Source: Chthonomonas sp. UBA2785 (lineage in GTDB: Bacteria > Armatimonadota > Fimbriimonadia > Fimbriimonadales > Fimbriimonadaceae). Taken from it: 64,000 nt of DNA. Positions within the stretch are counted from its first letter, which is position 1. Each line of letters begins with the position of its first letter. The notes under the pieces are model-generated. The model saw only the letters and a program-made list of their open reading frames with translations. It made no database searches and was not told where the DNA came from. Made by a program: the position numbers and the translations under genes. The DNA lies in NCBI GenBank assembly GCA_002352215.1, contig DEIB01000013.1:1-64000 (forward strand), in the 5' to 3' direction. Shown here piece by piece: positions 48,252 to 57,259 of this stretch.

Positions 48252-50609
48252 TCACTCAAACGTGAGCCGGAACTGCAAGCGATCCACCGTCCGCAAGATC
48301 TCGCCCTTCTCCTGGTCAAAGTCGACCATCCGCGTCACCAGCCGGTGCGTCCAGGTGCCGTCGGGGTTGGCCTGCGAATACCACTTGCCCGACCACCCCA
48401 GCGGGGCCTCCACCTTATCCAGCAGCTCAATCTTCCGGATCGCCCGGCGGGTGGTGAAGGTCGCCGGCACCAGTGCCGTCTCCTCGTCGCGCCCCCGGCC
48501 GCTCCACGTGTTCATGGAGTACGCCCCCGGCCCGCGCACCCGGAACAGGTCTTTGCCGGCCCACTCCTTCCAGTCCACCGGCACGTGCCCGCGCACCACG
48601 GTCCACTCGCCCGGGGCGTGCAAGGTCATTCGGTCGCCATTGACTTCCGCTCGGGCCGGGGCCACGCGCGGCGGCGAGGGAAGCCGAATCGCCATGGCCG
48701 GATCGCCGAAAAGCATCTGCACCTGCGTGCAATAGCGATAGGCGCCGCCTTCGTCTTCGTTCTGCTCTCGCATGGCCATCATCCCGGCGTTTTGAGCACG
48801 CATGTGCGCCTCGCCGAGGGTTTCTCCGGCCAGTACCCCGTTCCAAAACTCCATACGAAGCGGCTGAGACTGCGCCGGAAGCTCCCGCGAGCCACCCGTG
48901 TAGGCCACCGCGCCCAGGCGGAGGAGACGAGCCACGACGGAGCGATTCTGGGGGTCGCGGTCCAGTGTGGCAGTGGCGCACCCGCCCGATTCCACCACGG
49001 TGGGGGCGAGCAGCACGGTGGCATCCCACCGGAAGGTGTTGCCCAGGCTTTGCCACCATGAGTGCTCGCTGTGGCTCAGCACCGCGCACTCGGCGAGCGG
49101 GGAATCTTGGGCAAAACTGGCGGCGCGTTGGCCGGGCTGGCCTTCGGCCGGAGCGGTGGCCCAGGGGATGTCGTCCGCCTGCAACTGGTGGGGGTCGGCA
49201 AAGCCCACGTTGCGGAACAGGGGCGCCATGGTCGTCTCCCACTCGGCCTGCGCAGACTTGGTCGCCCAGCCGGGCTGGACGAGTTCGTTGTAAGTCAGGG
49301 CCCGGGCGGCGTAGAGCGACCCCAGCGCCACATCCTCGGCAATCACCCGACCCACCCCGATTTGGGCGAACTGCGCGTCACCCACCCGGGCAAAGGGCAG
49401 GTCGGAAGTTTGCTCTTCCACAATGCCGCCGCGCCCCAGGATGGCGTGGGGGAGGGCATCGGGGAAGCCCACCAAACACAAGTGCTTCGGCGGGGCGCCT
49501 AGCTGACGGTAGTAGGTTTCCAGCCGACCCCGCAGGTCGTCGGCGGGGGGCCAGGTCAGGTGCACGCGCGTATCCCCAAACTTGGTACGCAAGCCCAGAG
49601 ACACCGTCCAATTGCGGCCGCCGATGGTGAGCGTGTCGCCGGAGCGATAGGATTCGGAGTAGTTGCCCGTGCCTCGGCGATCCAGGGCCAGCCGCAGGCC
49701 GTGGTCGTCGTCTTCGCCGGTCAGGAGGAACGGAGCCTTCACACCACCCAGTTCAATGGTGCCCGATTGCACGGGGGCCTTGGATGCGGGCAGGCCGACG
49801 GGCAGGGGCTTGGTCCACGGGGCGGTGGCAAAGGGACGCTTCCACTCGGTGGCGATGTTGAGCGGGGCCACCAGGCCGCGCCGCCCGGCCGCGAGTTGCG
49901 CGCCTACCAAGGAGAGCTTGCGGGTGACGAACTGCGAGCGATCGCGGGGGTTCACGGCCGCGAGGTAGCTCACGGGGATCCGGCGCTGGCGGGTCCAGGC
50001 CATGACGGCGGCGGCGTCGCGGAGCCGGATGACATCGCCGGGGAGCTTAGCTTCGGTCGCACCAAGCACCAGCACCTGGCGAGCGCCCAGGCGGCGGAGT
50101 TCAGCGGCAGTGGCTTCAGTGTCCCCGCTGGCAGGAACGTAGAGCAAAGGGGCATCGAGAAGAGCGGCCAGGGGCGCGCCAACAAGGGCGGATTCGTAGT
50201 CATCCTCGGCGCACACCACCGCCGTTGCGCTGTTACGCCAGTGCATTCGGCTGAGGGAAATCGCCGCCCCCGCCGCATGGGTGGCGCCGAGCATCCGGGT
50301 CGGGGAGGTTGTTGCCAGATTGAAATCGAGGACCCGCGTTTCCGGGACGAGGGTGACGGCCGAGGTGGTGCCATAGCGGCGGAGGTAATCGCGGGTTTCG
50401 GGCCCCAGCGGGCCGGTGGCGGGCACGGCAATGAGCGACGCCCCGCCTCGGTTCGCGGCTTCGGCGGCGGGGATGGCAGCCAGGTAGGCCAGGTCGCGCC
50501 AGTTGGGTTCGGCGTCCACTTGCACCAGCAGGGTGGTGCGGTTTTGCGCCAGGGCCGCCACAGCAAGGGCCGCCCCAGCGGCGAGGCACGCCAACCGGCG
50601 AATCGTCAT
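48252..50609 (-). CDS. Secreted C25 (gingipain)-like cysteine peptidase with cell-wall-binding-like N-terminus
   Basis: 785 residues: signal peptide (LACLAAGAALAVAALA); N-terminal segments like the cell-wall-binding repeat 2 ('APLLYVPASGDTEATAAELR', 'GARQVLVLGATEAKLP'); a middle domain; then a caspase-fold part with 'VLSHSEHSWW' (H513/H516), 'ESGGCATATL' (C544), 'GAVAYTGGSRE' and the C25 ending 'MLFGDPAMAIRLP'. The His-x(about 30)-Cys spacing fits a gingipain-type dyad. A beta-sandwich follows. TACATT-N6-ATG precedes the start. Probably a surface or secreted peptidase; cleavage specificity unknown. Confidence 0.7.
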   Translation of the reverse strand: MTIRRLACLAAGAALAVAALAQNRTTLLVQVDAEPNWRDLAYLAAIPAAEAANRGGASLIAVPATGPLGPETRDYLRRYGTTSAVTLVPETRVLDFNLATTSPTRMLGATHAAGAAISLSRMHWRNSATAVVCAEDDYESALVGAPLAALLDAPLLYVPASGDTEATAAELRRLGARQVLVLGATEAKLPGDVIRLRDAAAVMAWTRQRRIPVSYLAAVNPRDRSQFVTRKLSLVGAQLAAGRRGLVAPLNIATEWKRPFATAPWTKPLPVGLPASKAPVQSGTIELGGVKAPFLLTGEDDDHGLRLALDRRGTGNYSESYRSGDTLTIGGRNWTVSLGLRTKFGDTRVHLTWPPADDLRGRLETYYRQLGAPPKHLCLVGFPDALPHAILGRGGIVEEQTSDLPFARVGDAQFAQIGVGRVIAEDVALGSLYAARALTYNELVQPGWATKSAQAEWETTMAPLFRNVGFADPHQLQADDIPWATAPAEGQPGQRAASFAQDSPLAECAVLSHSEHSWWQSLGNTFRWDATVLLAPTVVESGGCATATLDRDPQNRSVVARLLRLGAVAYTGGSRELPAQSQPLRMEFWNGVLAGETLGEAHMRAQNAGMMAMREQNEDEGGAYRYCTQVQMLFGDPAMAIRLPSPPRVAPARAEVNGDRMTLHAPGEWTVVRGHVPVDWKEWAGKDLFRVRGPGAYSMNTWSGRGRDEETALVPATFTTRRAIRKIELLDKVEAPLGWSGKWYSQANPDGTWTHRLVTRMVDFDQEKGEILRTVDRLQFRLTFE

Positions 50610-50615
50610 GGGCGA

Positions 50616-50621
50616 AATGTA
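50616..50621 (-). promoter_or_regulatory. Leaderless-type -10 element (TACATT)
   Basis: TACATT at 50621-50616, six bases (TCGCCC), then ATG 50609. No ribosome site. Confidence 0.55.
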
Positions 50622-50743
50622 CCCTTCGCCCCTCGTTCTTGCACCTAAGTTGCAAAGTTGAGCCGTGGCAACGTTCGGTTCCGGCGCGATCTCGCTTAAG
50701 TGGTAACGCCGCCCCGTGTAATCATCGTAACAACAAGGGGCTT

Positions 50744-51226
50744 ATGAACAAGAACACGGTTTGTTTGATGTTTGACAAAGAGGCCGAAGACGCGGCTCGA
50801 TTCTATGCGGCAACCTTCCCGGATTCCTCGGTGGATGGCGTGGTTCACGCCCCGGGCGACTACCCCAGCGGGCAACAGGGCGACGTTCTGGTCGTCCTGT
50901 TCACTGTGTGCGGGGTGAAGTGCATCGGCATCAACGGCGGGCCGTACTTCAAGCACAGCGAGGCGTTCTCCTTCCAGATTCTTACCGAAGACCAAGCGGA
51001 AACCGACCGCTATTGGGATGCCGTGATTGGCCATGGCGGCGAGGCTAGCGAGTGCGGCTGGTGCAAGGACAAGTGGGGCGTGAGCTGGCAAATCACTCCG
51101 CGAGTGCTGACCGAAGCCCTCGCCGACCCCGACCCCGGGGTGGCGCAGCGCTGCTTCGCCAAAATGATGACGATGAGCAAGATTGATGTGGCCGCGATTG
51201 AAGCCGCCCGCCGAGGTGACGCGTGA
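50744..51226 (+). CDS. VOC-family PhnB-like protein (3-demethylubiquinone methyltransferase-like fold)
   Basis: 160 residues: 'VCLMFDKEAEDAARFYAATF', 'GVKCIGINGGPYFKHSEAFSFQI' region, 'WDAVIGHGGEASECGWCKDKWGVSWQITP'. These are the conserved parts of the PhnB/YjdN branch of the glyoxalase/VOC superfamily. AAGGGG precedes ATG 50744. The stop overlaps the SRPBCC start as GTGA; VOC and SRPBCC genes are often paired. Function unproven. Confidence 0.9.
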   Translation: MNKNTVCLMFDKEAEDAARFYAATFPDSSVDGVVHAPGDYPSGQQGDVLVVLFTVCGVKCIGINGGPYFKHSEAFSFQILTEDQAETDRYWDAVIGHGGEASECGWCKDKWGVSWQITPRVLTEALADPDPGVAQRCFAKMMTMSKIDVAAIEAARRGDA

Positions 51227-51627
51227 TCGTCGTGGAAGCGACGGTGAATGCGCCGGTGGCGCAGGTGTGGAGCGCCTACACCTCGCCCGAGGCGATTGTG
51301 CAGTGGAACGCCGCCTCGGATGACTGGCACACCACCCGGGCTACGGTGGACCTGCAGGTGGGCGGGGCGTTTTCCTCGCGCATGGAAGCCAAAGACGGCA
51401 GCATGGGTTTCGATTTTGAAGGGGTCTACACGGCGGTGGAGCCGGAGCGTCGCCTGGCTTACGACTTCGGCGACCGCAAGGCGGAAGTGACGTTTACTGA
51501 GGTTGAGGGCGGCACCCACGTGCGGGTGGCGTTTGATCCCGAAACCATGCACCCCGAAGACATGCAGCGCGACGGCTGGCAGGCCATTCTCAACAACTTC
51601 AAGCGGTACGTTGAGAGCCAAAACTAA
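51223..51627 (+). CDS. SRPBCC / AHSA1-domain protein
   Basis: 134 residues from GTG 51223: 'VEATVNAPVAQVWSAYTSPEAIVQWNAAS', 'GGAFSSRMEAKDGSMGFDFEG', 'RRLAYDFGDRKAEVTF' and 'MQRDGWQAILNNFKRYVES', the full Activator-of-Hsp90-homologue fold. Translationally coupled to the PhnB-like gene. Its last bases overlap the convergent SARP gene's stop by 4 bases. Confidence 0.9.
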   Translation: MIVVEATVNAPVAQVWSAYTSPEAIVQWNAASDDWHTTRATVDLQVGGAFSSRMEAKDGSMGFDFEGVYTAVEPERRLAYDFGDRKAEVTFTEVEGGTHVRVAFDPETMHPEDMQRDGWQAILNNFKRYVESQN

Positions 51628-53429
51628 CCAGATGGCCGGCTCTTGGCTTGCACAATTCGCAAGCCCTTGATCAGGTGTCGCATCACGTCGCGATATTCTG
51701 TTTCAAGCGTAAACTTGGGCCTGGCGATCGCAAGATTGCCAAGCCCCAGGCTTTCCGCAAAGCGTTCCTCGCACACCGAACGCGTGTGCTTGGTCTGTTG
51801 GCGCCACTTGTTCGCCCAGTGCATGATGTGCCCGGCTTCCTCCTTCAGTCCGCCTTCCACCAGCACACCGCATGCCCATTCCATGTTGATCTGGCCTTCG
51901 CGGCTTGAGTTTCGGGCGAACGTGAGCTTTAACCCTTCGATGGCAAACTCCGATCCCTGATGGATGTCTCCCTGGCGGGCCGAAATCACGCCCTTCAGGG
52001 CCAAGAGCATCGGCAGCATGCGCGAGATGTTGAACCGATGCCGCTCGTCGTAAGCCCGCTCAATGTGCTCACTCGCCGCACGAATATCGCCGTAATTGAG
52101 CTCGATAATGGCGTAGTTTGCGCGGCAAATCACGCCATTGATGCCCATGCTGAAATCATCCGATTCGGCGCTTTGCTCCAGGTATTCGTCATAGATCGCC
52201 CGGGCTTCATCTACCCGCCCCAGGTGCCAGTGATACGCCCCTTCCGTGATCCGGCAAACGGCCGCCCGATTGTGCTCTTGAGCCTGTTGGGCAAGCTCGC
52301 GGGCTTGCTGGATGGATGAAATCGCTTCATCCCATTGGCGAAGCTGGAACAGACCAAACGAATAGTGCATCCACACCGCCGAAGCACGCGCCGCAGGCAT
52401 ATCGTGGGGGAACAAGAGGCGGCAAATCTCAAAAACCCGGTCGTTGTCATAGAGGCTCGCGTAGGTAGAGAGCCGGGCGGCTTGAATCTCGATCCACGTC
52501 AGGCTGCCCACCTCGAGGTGGCCCACAATGCCATCAAGGATCCGCACGTAAACACTCGGCAGCGAGTGCATATGGAACTGAACTTCAGGCAAGGCAACCA
52601 GCGCCCCGAGGCTCTCGGCATGGCGCTCCATTTGATGGAGGAGGGCATGGCCCAAGAGCTGGCTGTGACTGGAATCGAACTCCACGGGCTCGGCGCTGGC
52701 TTCACGCAGAGTTTGGGCGTACTTCTTCAGAGCCTGGAGAGCCGGGCTGGCCTCAGGAATTCCCTTCGCGGACGCGGCCTGCCGAATTCGGCGGCTTGCC
52801 TCATCCAGACTTTGGCTGGCGGCGTAGGCGTCCAAAAGACGCTCGCACACTTTGGGATCGAAATCCCCCCGGTCGGTCATCAAAGACCAAGCCAGTTCCA
52901 CATCATCGGCTGCCGGCATGGCTACCGCCAATTCCATCAGTCGGGCAATCGCCAATCGGCCGGTAAGCTCCCATTCGCGGAGGACACCCGATGTGTCCAG
53001 GTCCAAGAAGGGTCGCCAGCCAACGTAGCGGATGTCCGCCGCCATCGCCTTGATTTGAAGGAACTGGTGGTTCGCGTCCACTTCGTCCAACGCATCTCTC
53101 AATTGCGCGAACTTGGACTCGATATCGAAGTTCACGCTCACCCCAAAGAGGCGGGCGTGAGTCCGGTCGGCGATGAGAGATTCGCCAAAGACTTTCTTGA
53201 GCCGACTCAACGAGATGCGGAGGAGGTTGGCCGCCGCCTCTTCCGACTCTTCGGGCCATAGCAGTTGCGCCATCGCCTTTCGGTTTGCACTCGCCCCCCT
53301 TAAAAGTACGAGATATAAAAGAGGCCGCCCAAGCCCCCGGGCGCGCACCGGGTGGCTCCGGCCCGCCACATAAATGGTGGATTCCTGGTTCAACTGGACG
53401 TGAACTTCGGGGGGAACGTGGGGGTTCAA
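51624..53429 (-). CDS. SARP-type regulator: winged helix, BTAD and TPR-like repeats (copy 1)
   Basis: 601 residues from TTG 53429. N-terminal OmpR/SARP winged helix (about 8-100; 'RGLGRPLLYLVLLRGAS', 'MAQLLWPEESEEAAANLLRISLSRLKKVFG' region), bacterial transcriptional activator domain (about 100-240), then TPR-like helical repeats ('AVWMHYSFGLFQLRQWDEAI', 'HWHLGRVDEARAIYDEYLEQ'). No NB-ARC ATPase. TATACT lies nine bases before the start. Its paralogue at 54269-56077 shares the whole length, for example 'KHTRSVCEER'. A PEP-CTERM gene lies between them, divergent from this one. Confidence 0.85.
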   Translation of the reverse strand: MNPHVPPEVHVQLNQESTIYVAGRSHPVRARGLGRPLLYLVLLRGASANRKAMAQLLWPEESEEAAANLLRISLSRLKKVFGESLIADRTHARLFGVSVNFDIESKFAQLRDALDEVDANHQFLQIKAMAADIRYVGWRPFLDLDTSGVLREWELTGRLAIARLMELAVAMPAADDVELAWSLMTDRGDFDPKVCERLLDAYAASQSLDEASRRIRQAASAKGIPEASPALQALKKYAQTLREASAEPVEFDSSHSQLLGHALLHQMERHAESLGALVALPEVQFHMHSLPSVYVRILDGIVGHLEVGSLTWIEIQAARLSTYASLYDNDRVFEICRLLFPHDMPAARASAVWMHYSFGLFQLRQWDEAISSIQQARELAQQAQEHNRAAVCRITEGAYHWHLGRVDEARAIYDEYLEQSAESDDFSMGINGVICRANYAIIELNYGDIRAASEHIERAYDERHRFNISRMLPMLLALKGVISARQGDIHQGSEFAIEGLKLTFARNSSREGQINMEWACGVLVEGGLKEEAGHIMHWANKWRQQTKHTRSVCEERFAESLGLGNLAIARPKFTLETEYRDVMRHLIKGLRIVQAKSRPSG

Positions 53430-53526
53430 GATGGCCGCAGTATAGCCCTAGCATGTCGCCCTCCTAGAACTTGAAATGGTGTTGACATGATACGCACTTC
53501 ATCATGCAGGTGTCAGGTGGCAACAC

Positions 53527-54195
53527 ATGAAACATTCCTTTTCCTTCACGGTTCTCGCAGTTACGTTGCTCCCGGTTTGGGCCACGGCCCAGATCGGCCC
53601 GCAGCCTTATCTCCAAACCTCGGATAGCCCGTGGGCGGCCTACTTAAACAACGGGATGTTCTATCTCGAAAACATGGAAGACGGGGCCCTTAACACCCCG
53701 GGCGTAAGCGCTTCCGTGGGCAATGTCATTGGCCCTGGAGGCCTCACCGACTCTGTGGACGGAGACGATGGCAACATTGATGGTGATGGTCGGCAGGGAC
53801 GCTCGTTCTTCACCAGCAACGGGATCAATGGCATCACGTTTACCTTCAGCAGCGGCACGTACGGTTCGTTGCCCACCCACGCGGGACTCGTGTGGACGGA
53901 TGGACAAACGAATGGGACGACTCGCTTCGAAGCCTTTGATGGCAATGGTGCCTCCCTGGGGGTCATCACGGGTAGTCATGCGGGCTCCGGCTTCAATGGT
54001 CAAACCAACGAGGACCGCTTTTACGGCTGGGTCCACAACGGCGGTATTGGCAGCATCAAGATCAACCACACCCCTTCAGGTGGCCTGGAAATCGACCACC
54101 TGCAGTACGGCGCGGTGCCGGAGCCGGCCACGATGTCGGTGATGGGGCTTGGCTTGGCCGCCCTCGCGGCTCGTCGTCGCCGCCGAAGCCAGTAA
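53527..54195 (+). CDS. PEP-CTERM surface protein
   Basis: 222 residues: signal peptide (FTVLAVTLLPVWATA), a beta-rich domain with Gly, Asn and Asp-rich loops ('SVDGDDGNIDGDGRQGRSFF', possible calcium site; 'FYGWVHNGGIGSIKI'), and a sorting tail 'VPEPATMSVMGLGLAALAAR' followed by arginines. The body resembles the secreted beta-sandwich type often found with PEP-CTERM. It lies between two SARP-type regulator genes and is the natural candidate target. A CATGAT/ATCATG inverted repeat lies upstream, at about 53487-53507. Confidence 0.83.
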   Translation: MKHSFSFTVLAVTLLPVWATAQIGPQPYLQTSDSPWAAYLNNGMFYLENMEDGALNTPGVSASVGNVIGPGGLTDSVDGDDGNIDGDGRQGRSFFTSNGINGITFTFSSGTYGSLPTHAGLVWTDGQTNGTTRFEAFDGNGASLGVITGSHAGSGFNGQTNEDRFYGWVHNGGIGSIKINHTPSGGLEIDHLQYGAVPEPATMSVMGLGLAALAARRRRRSQ

Positions 54196-54209
54196 GGCTC
54201 GCTCCATTT

Positions 54210-54247
54210 GGCTCTTCCTAGTGACAAATCGGTCGCCAGGAAGAGCC
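54210..54247. terminator. Hairpin between the PEP-CTERM gene and the second SARP gene
   Basis: GGCTCTTCCT (54210-54219) / AGGAAGAGCC (54238-54247), ten perfect pairs, between convergent gene ends; could work on both strands. Confidence 0.65.
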
Positions 54248-54268
54248 GTTTGAGCCCTGGAACCACTT

Positions 54269-56077
54269 TTAACCAGAAGGTGGAGTCTGGTTTCGTTGCA
54301 CTTGGCGGAGCGACCGAATCGCAAAGCGCATCACATCTCGGTACTCTGCTTGAGGACCGAACTTGGGCGTAGTGCCTGAAAGATCATCAAGGGCGACGCT
54401 TGCCGCGTAGCGCTCTTCGCACACCGAACGCGTGTGCTTGGTGCGTTGCCGCCAAGCGTTCGACCAGTGCATGATGTGCCAGGCTTCGTCCCGGAGCCCA
54501 CCCTCCACCAGCACGCCACAAGCCCACTCTAGGTTCATCTGTCCTTCGCGGCTCGAGTTTCGGGCGTAGGTCAGCTTCAGGCCCTCAATCGCGAAATCCG
54601 TCGCCCTCGCCAAATCCCCCTGGCGGGCATAAATCACGCTCATCATGGAAAACAGGTTGGGCAGCAGACGCGTGAGATTGACATGGCTCCGCACGGCATA
54701 GGCGGCCTCGGCCTTCTCTGCGGCTGCCGCTAGGTCACCAAACACAACCTCAAGGTAAGCGTAGTTGGCCCGACACACCGCGACATTGAACTGGTCGTTG
54801 GCATTCTCCGAATCGGCAAACTGCGCCAAGTAGTCATCGTAAATCGCTCGGGCTTCATCCACCCGTCCCAAATGCTTGAGGAACGTGCCCTCGTTCATCC
54901 GAGTAATCGCATATCGGGCCTCATCGCCCCCGGCCTTGGCGATCTCCTGCCCCCGGCGAATGGCGGCCAGCGCTTCATCCCACTTCCGCACTTGGAACAG
55001 GCTAAAGGCGTAGCTCATATAGATGAGGCCGGCCCGATTTGGCGACATCTCGAAGGGGAAGAGGGTCTGGCAGACTTCGGCCACCTTTTCGTTATCGTAG
55101 AGGCTGTTGTAGACCGACACCCGAGAACTCTGAATCTCGATCCAAGCCGGGCTCCCGGGTTCTAAGTGGCTTCCCACGGCATCCAGGACCTCGAGATAAA
55201 GCCCCGGGGCCGCCTGCATGTTGATCTGCACTTCCGAACGAGAGAGGAGAAGCCCTAACTCTTCGGCGTGGTGGTCAATCTCGTTGAGAAGGGCCGCACC
55301 AAGAAGGTGAAAGTGCCCTGATTGCAGGCTGGCCGTGCCGAGCTTGGCGGGTTTTAGCCCGGCCATGTGCTTCTTCAGGTCGGTCATCACGCGGCCGGAT
55401 TCATCCAGCCCGTGGGCACGCGCCGCCGTGCGGATTTGACGCCAGGCTTCGTCGATCTCGCCTCGCTCCGCGGAGGCATCTAAGAACTGCTCGCATAGCG
55501 AGGGCTCAAAGTCGCCGCGCTCGCGCATCAAGTTCCAGGCGAGGTTCAGCGCATCGCCATCCTGCCGGCTCCGGGCCAACGCCATCAATCGCTCGACCGC
55601 GGTGCGGCAAGTCGCATCCCACTGGCGCAGAAGCCCCGAGGCATCAAGCGGCACGTATTCTCGCCACCCGACGTAACGGATATCGGGCGCAAAGCTCAGA
55701 AGTTGTCGGAACTGTTCTTCGGAATCCACATCGTCGAGAACTTCCCTCAACTGAGCTTCTCGTTGTTCCAGGTCAAGCGAGACCGACACCCCCGTCAGCC
55801 GTACCGCCGTTCGGTCGGCCACCAGCTTGTCTCCCACCAGAGCCTTCACCCGATTCAGCGAAACGCGCAGGCGATTGGCAGCCACCTCATCTTCGTCTCC
55901 GGGCCACAGCAACCGGGCCATCACCGCACGCGGGGTGCTGGCCCCTTGCAACAGGGCGAGATGGAGGAGGATGCGCCCCAACCCCCGCATGCTGAGGGGC
56001 GAGCCTTGCTCGGTGATCTGCACCGACGACTCTAGGTTGAGTCGAATGAAGAGGGGAAGAGGTGCCAGATCCGCCAT
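54269..56077 (-). CDS. SARP-type regulator: winged helix, BTAD and TPR-like repeats (copy 2)
   Basis: About 602 residues from ATG 56077. Same plan as copy 1: winged helix (about 12-105; 'RGLGRILLHLALLQGAS', 'LLWPGDEDEVAANRLRVSLNRVKALVG' region), BTAD, TPR-like repeats ('YMSYAFSLFQVRKWDEALAAI', 'HLGRVDEARAIYDDYLAQFA' region) and a matching tail. TATAAT lies nine bases before the ATG, the same spacing as in copy 1. Two 11-bp-spaced direct repeats lie just upstream of the promoter, the classic layout for a SARP site, so self-activation is likely. Confidence 0.85.
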   Translation of the reverse strand: MADLAPLPLFIRLNLESSVQITEQGSPLSMRGLGRILLHLALLQGASTPRAVMARLLWPGDEDEVAANRLRVSLNRVKALVGDKLVADRTAVRLTGVSVSLDLEQREAQLREVLDDVDSEEQFRQLLSFAPDIRYVGWREYVPLDASGLLRQWDATCRTAVERLMALARSRQDGDALNLAWNLMRERGDFEPSLCEQFLDASAERGEIDEAWRQIRTAARAHGLDESGRVMTDLKKHMAGLKPAKLGTASLQSGHFHLLGAALLNEIDHHAEELGLLLSRSEVQINMQAAPGLYLEVLDAVGSHLEPGSPAWIEIQSSRVSVYNSLYDNEKVAEVCQTLFPFEMSPNRAGLIYMSYAFSLFQVRKWDEALAAIRRGQEIAKAGGDEARYAITRMNEGTFLKHLGRVDEARAIYDDYLAQFADSENANDQFNVAVCRANYAYLEVVFGDLAAAAEKAEAAYAVRSHVNLTRLLPNLFSMMSVIYARQGDLARATDFAIEGLKLTYARNSSREGQMNLEWACGVLVEGGLRDEAWHIMHWSNAWRQRTKHTRSVCEERYAASVALDDLSGTTPKFGPQAEYRDVMRFAIRSLRQVQRNQTPPSG

Positions 56078-56086
56078 CAGCACTCA

Positions 56087-56092
56087 ATTATA
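56087..56092 (-). promoter_or_regulatory. -10 element (TATAAT) of SARP copy 2
   Basis: TATAAT at 56092-56087, nine bases before ATG 56077; the predicted mRNA would have a leader of only about three bases. Confidence 0.55.
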
Positions 56093-56118
56093 GCGATGTC
56101 GTCTCATGCCTGAGATTT

Positions 56119-56139
56119 TGTAATGATGTTGTAATGATG
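56119..56139 (-). promoter_or_regulatory. Direct repeat with 11-bp period, candidate SARP binding site
   Basis: TGTAATGATG (56119-56128) repeated at 56130-56139. On the gene's strand this is CATCATTACA twice, located about 25 to 50 bases upstream of its TATAAT, where an activator would sit. Confidence 0.5.
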
Positions 56140-56341
56140 CGGGAGATACGATATCCATGTGGGCTGAACAGATTTCGTTCACCCGGTTTGGCATCACGGT
56201 TGTTTCTTTCGTTGCACCCCACTCGGGGGTGTGGAGTTCCCCCCGGGGGCTAGGCTCTGAGTTGAATCAGAACTAGCCCCCATTCTTTTGGCCCCTTGTC
56301 GCAACCCGGCTCGAGATCCAGCAGTTATCTCCCTTGTGCGG

Positions 56342-57259
56342 ATGGCCTCAGGGTTCGTGTTCACGACTTTTTTGCTCGCTGCGGGATTGGTCCAGGCGGC
56401 CAGCCAGACGGAAGCTCCGGACACCGAGGTCGGTACTTTTCAGTCGGGTTCCTGCCGAATTCGGTACATCGCGGCCGGCGAGGGAGAACCTCTCATTCTC
56501 TTGCATGGCTGGATGAGCGAAGCCAGCAACTGGGGGCCGGGCACCAGAGCCAAACCTGTGATCAAGGCGCCCGCGGGTTTCCGGGTGATCGCCCCCGATC
56601 TGCGGGGCCACGGCGAAAGCGACAAGCCGCATGACGATGCCGCCTACGGAGCCGAAGTCGCCCAGGACGTCATCCGGCTCATGGAACACCTGGAGCTGAA
56701 ACGCGTGCATATTGCCGGGTACTCCATGGGCGCCTATGTGGCGGGCAAAGTGGTGGACCTGGCCCCAGACCGGGTGATTTCGGTCACTTATGGCGGGAGC
56801 AGCCCAGTGCTGAGCCACCGCGCGGTGAAGGGGTTTGCCGATGCCGAGAGCTTTAGCCGGGCCGTTGCCTCCGGACAGCTCGGGCAGTACCTCTTAGATA
56901 CCATGCCCGCTGGGCGAACGCAACCCTCTCTGGAAGTGGCCAATCAGTGGGCGGAGCGAAATTTTGCCAACCAGGATGTCAAGGCCCTGGCGGCTGCGGG
57001 CCGTACATTGAACGAGCTCGAAGTCTCGGCCGACCGAATGCGAAGCTTGAGCGTGCCCACGCTGTTCATTTACGGGGCCGCCGAATCCAAGTATGTACTC
57101 GACCGGATTGCCGAAGCCCGCGAGGTGATGCCCAAGGCGGAAGTCGTGGAGATTCCGGGGGCGAATCATATCACCACCCTTCGCTCACCCAAGTTTTCGA
57201 GTTCCCTGGTTGAGTTCCTCCAACGACACAAGCAGGGGCAGCCTACGACCCAGCGGTAG
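56342..57259 (+). CDS. Secreted alpha/beta-hydrolase
   Basis: 305 residues from ATG 56342: signal peptide (FVFTTFLLAAGLVQAA), 'LILLHGWMSEASNW' (oxyanion loop), 'VIAPDLRGHGESDKP', nucleophile elbow 'IAGYSMGAYVAG' (Ser), a lid, acid near 'LFIYGAAESKYVL' and His in 'GANHITTL'. Substrate unknown. An upstream in-frame TTG is less likely. The 3' end overlaps the convergent erythromycin-esterase-family gene by 17 bases. Confidence 0.85.
   Translation: MASGFVFTTFLLAAGLVQAASQTEAPDTEVGTFQSGSCRIRYIAAGEGEPLILLHGWMSEASNWGPGTRAKPVIKAPAGFRVIAPDLRGHGESDKPHDDAAYGAEVAQDVIRLMEHLELKRVHIAGYSMGAYVAGKVVDLAPDRVISVTYGGSSPVLSHRAVKGFADAESFSRAVASGQLGQYLLDTMPAGRTQPSLEVANQWAERNFANQDVKALAAAGRTLNELEVSADRMRSLSVPTLFIYGAAESKYVLDRIAEAREVMPKAEVVEIPGANHITTLRSPKFSSSLVEFLQRHKQGQPTTQR

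Noticed and set aside
53487..53507. CATGAT...ATCATG inverted repeat upstream of the PEP-CTERM gene as a firm operator
   Set aside because: Only six pairs with a nine-base gap; SARP proteins prefer direct repeats, so no firm call was made.
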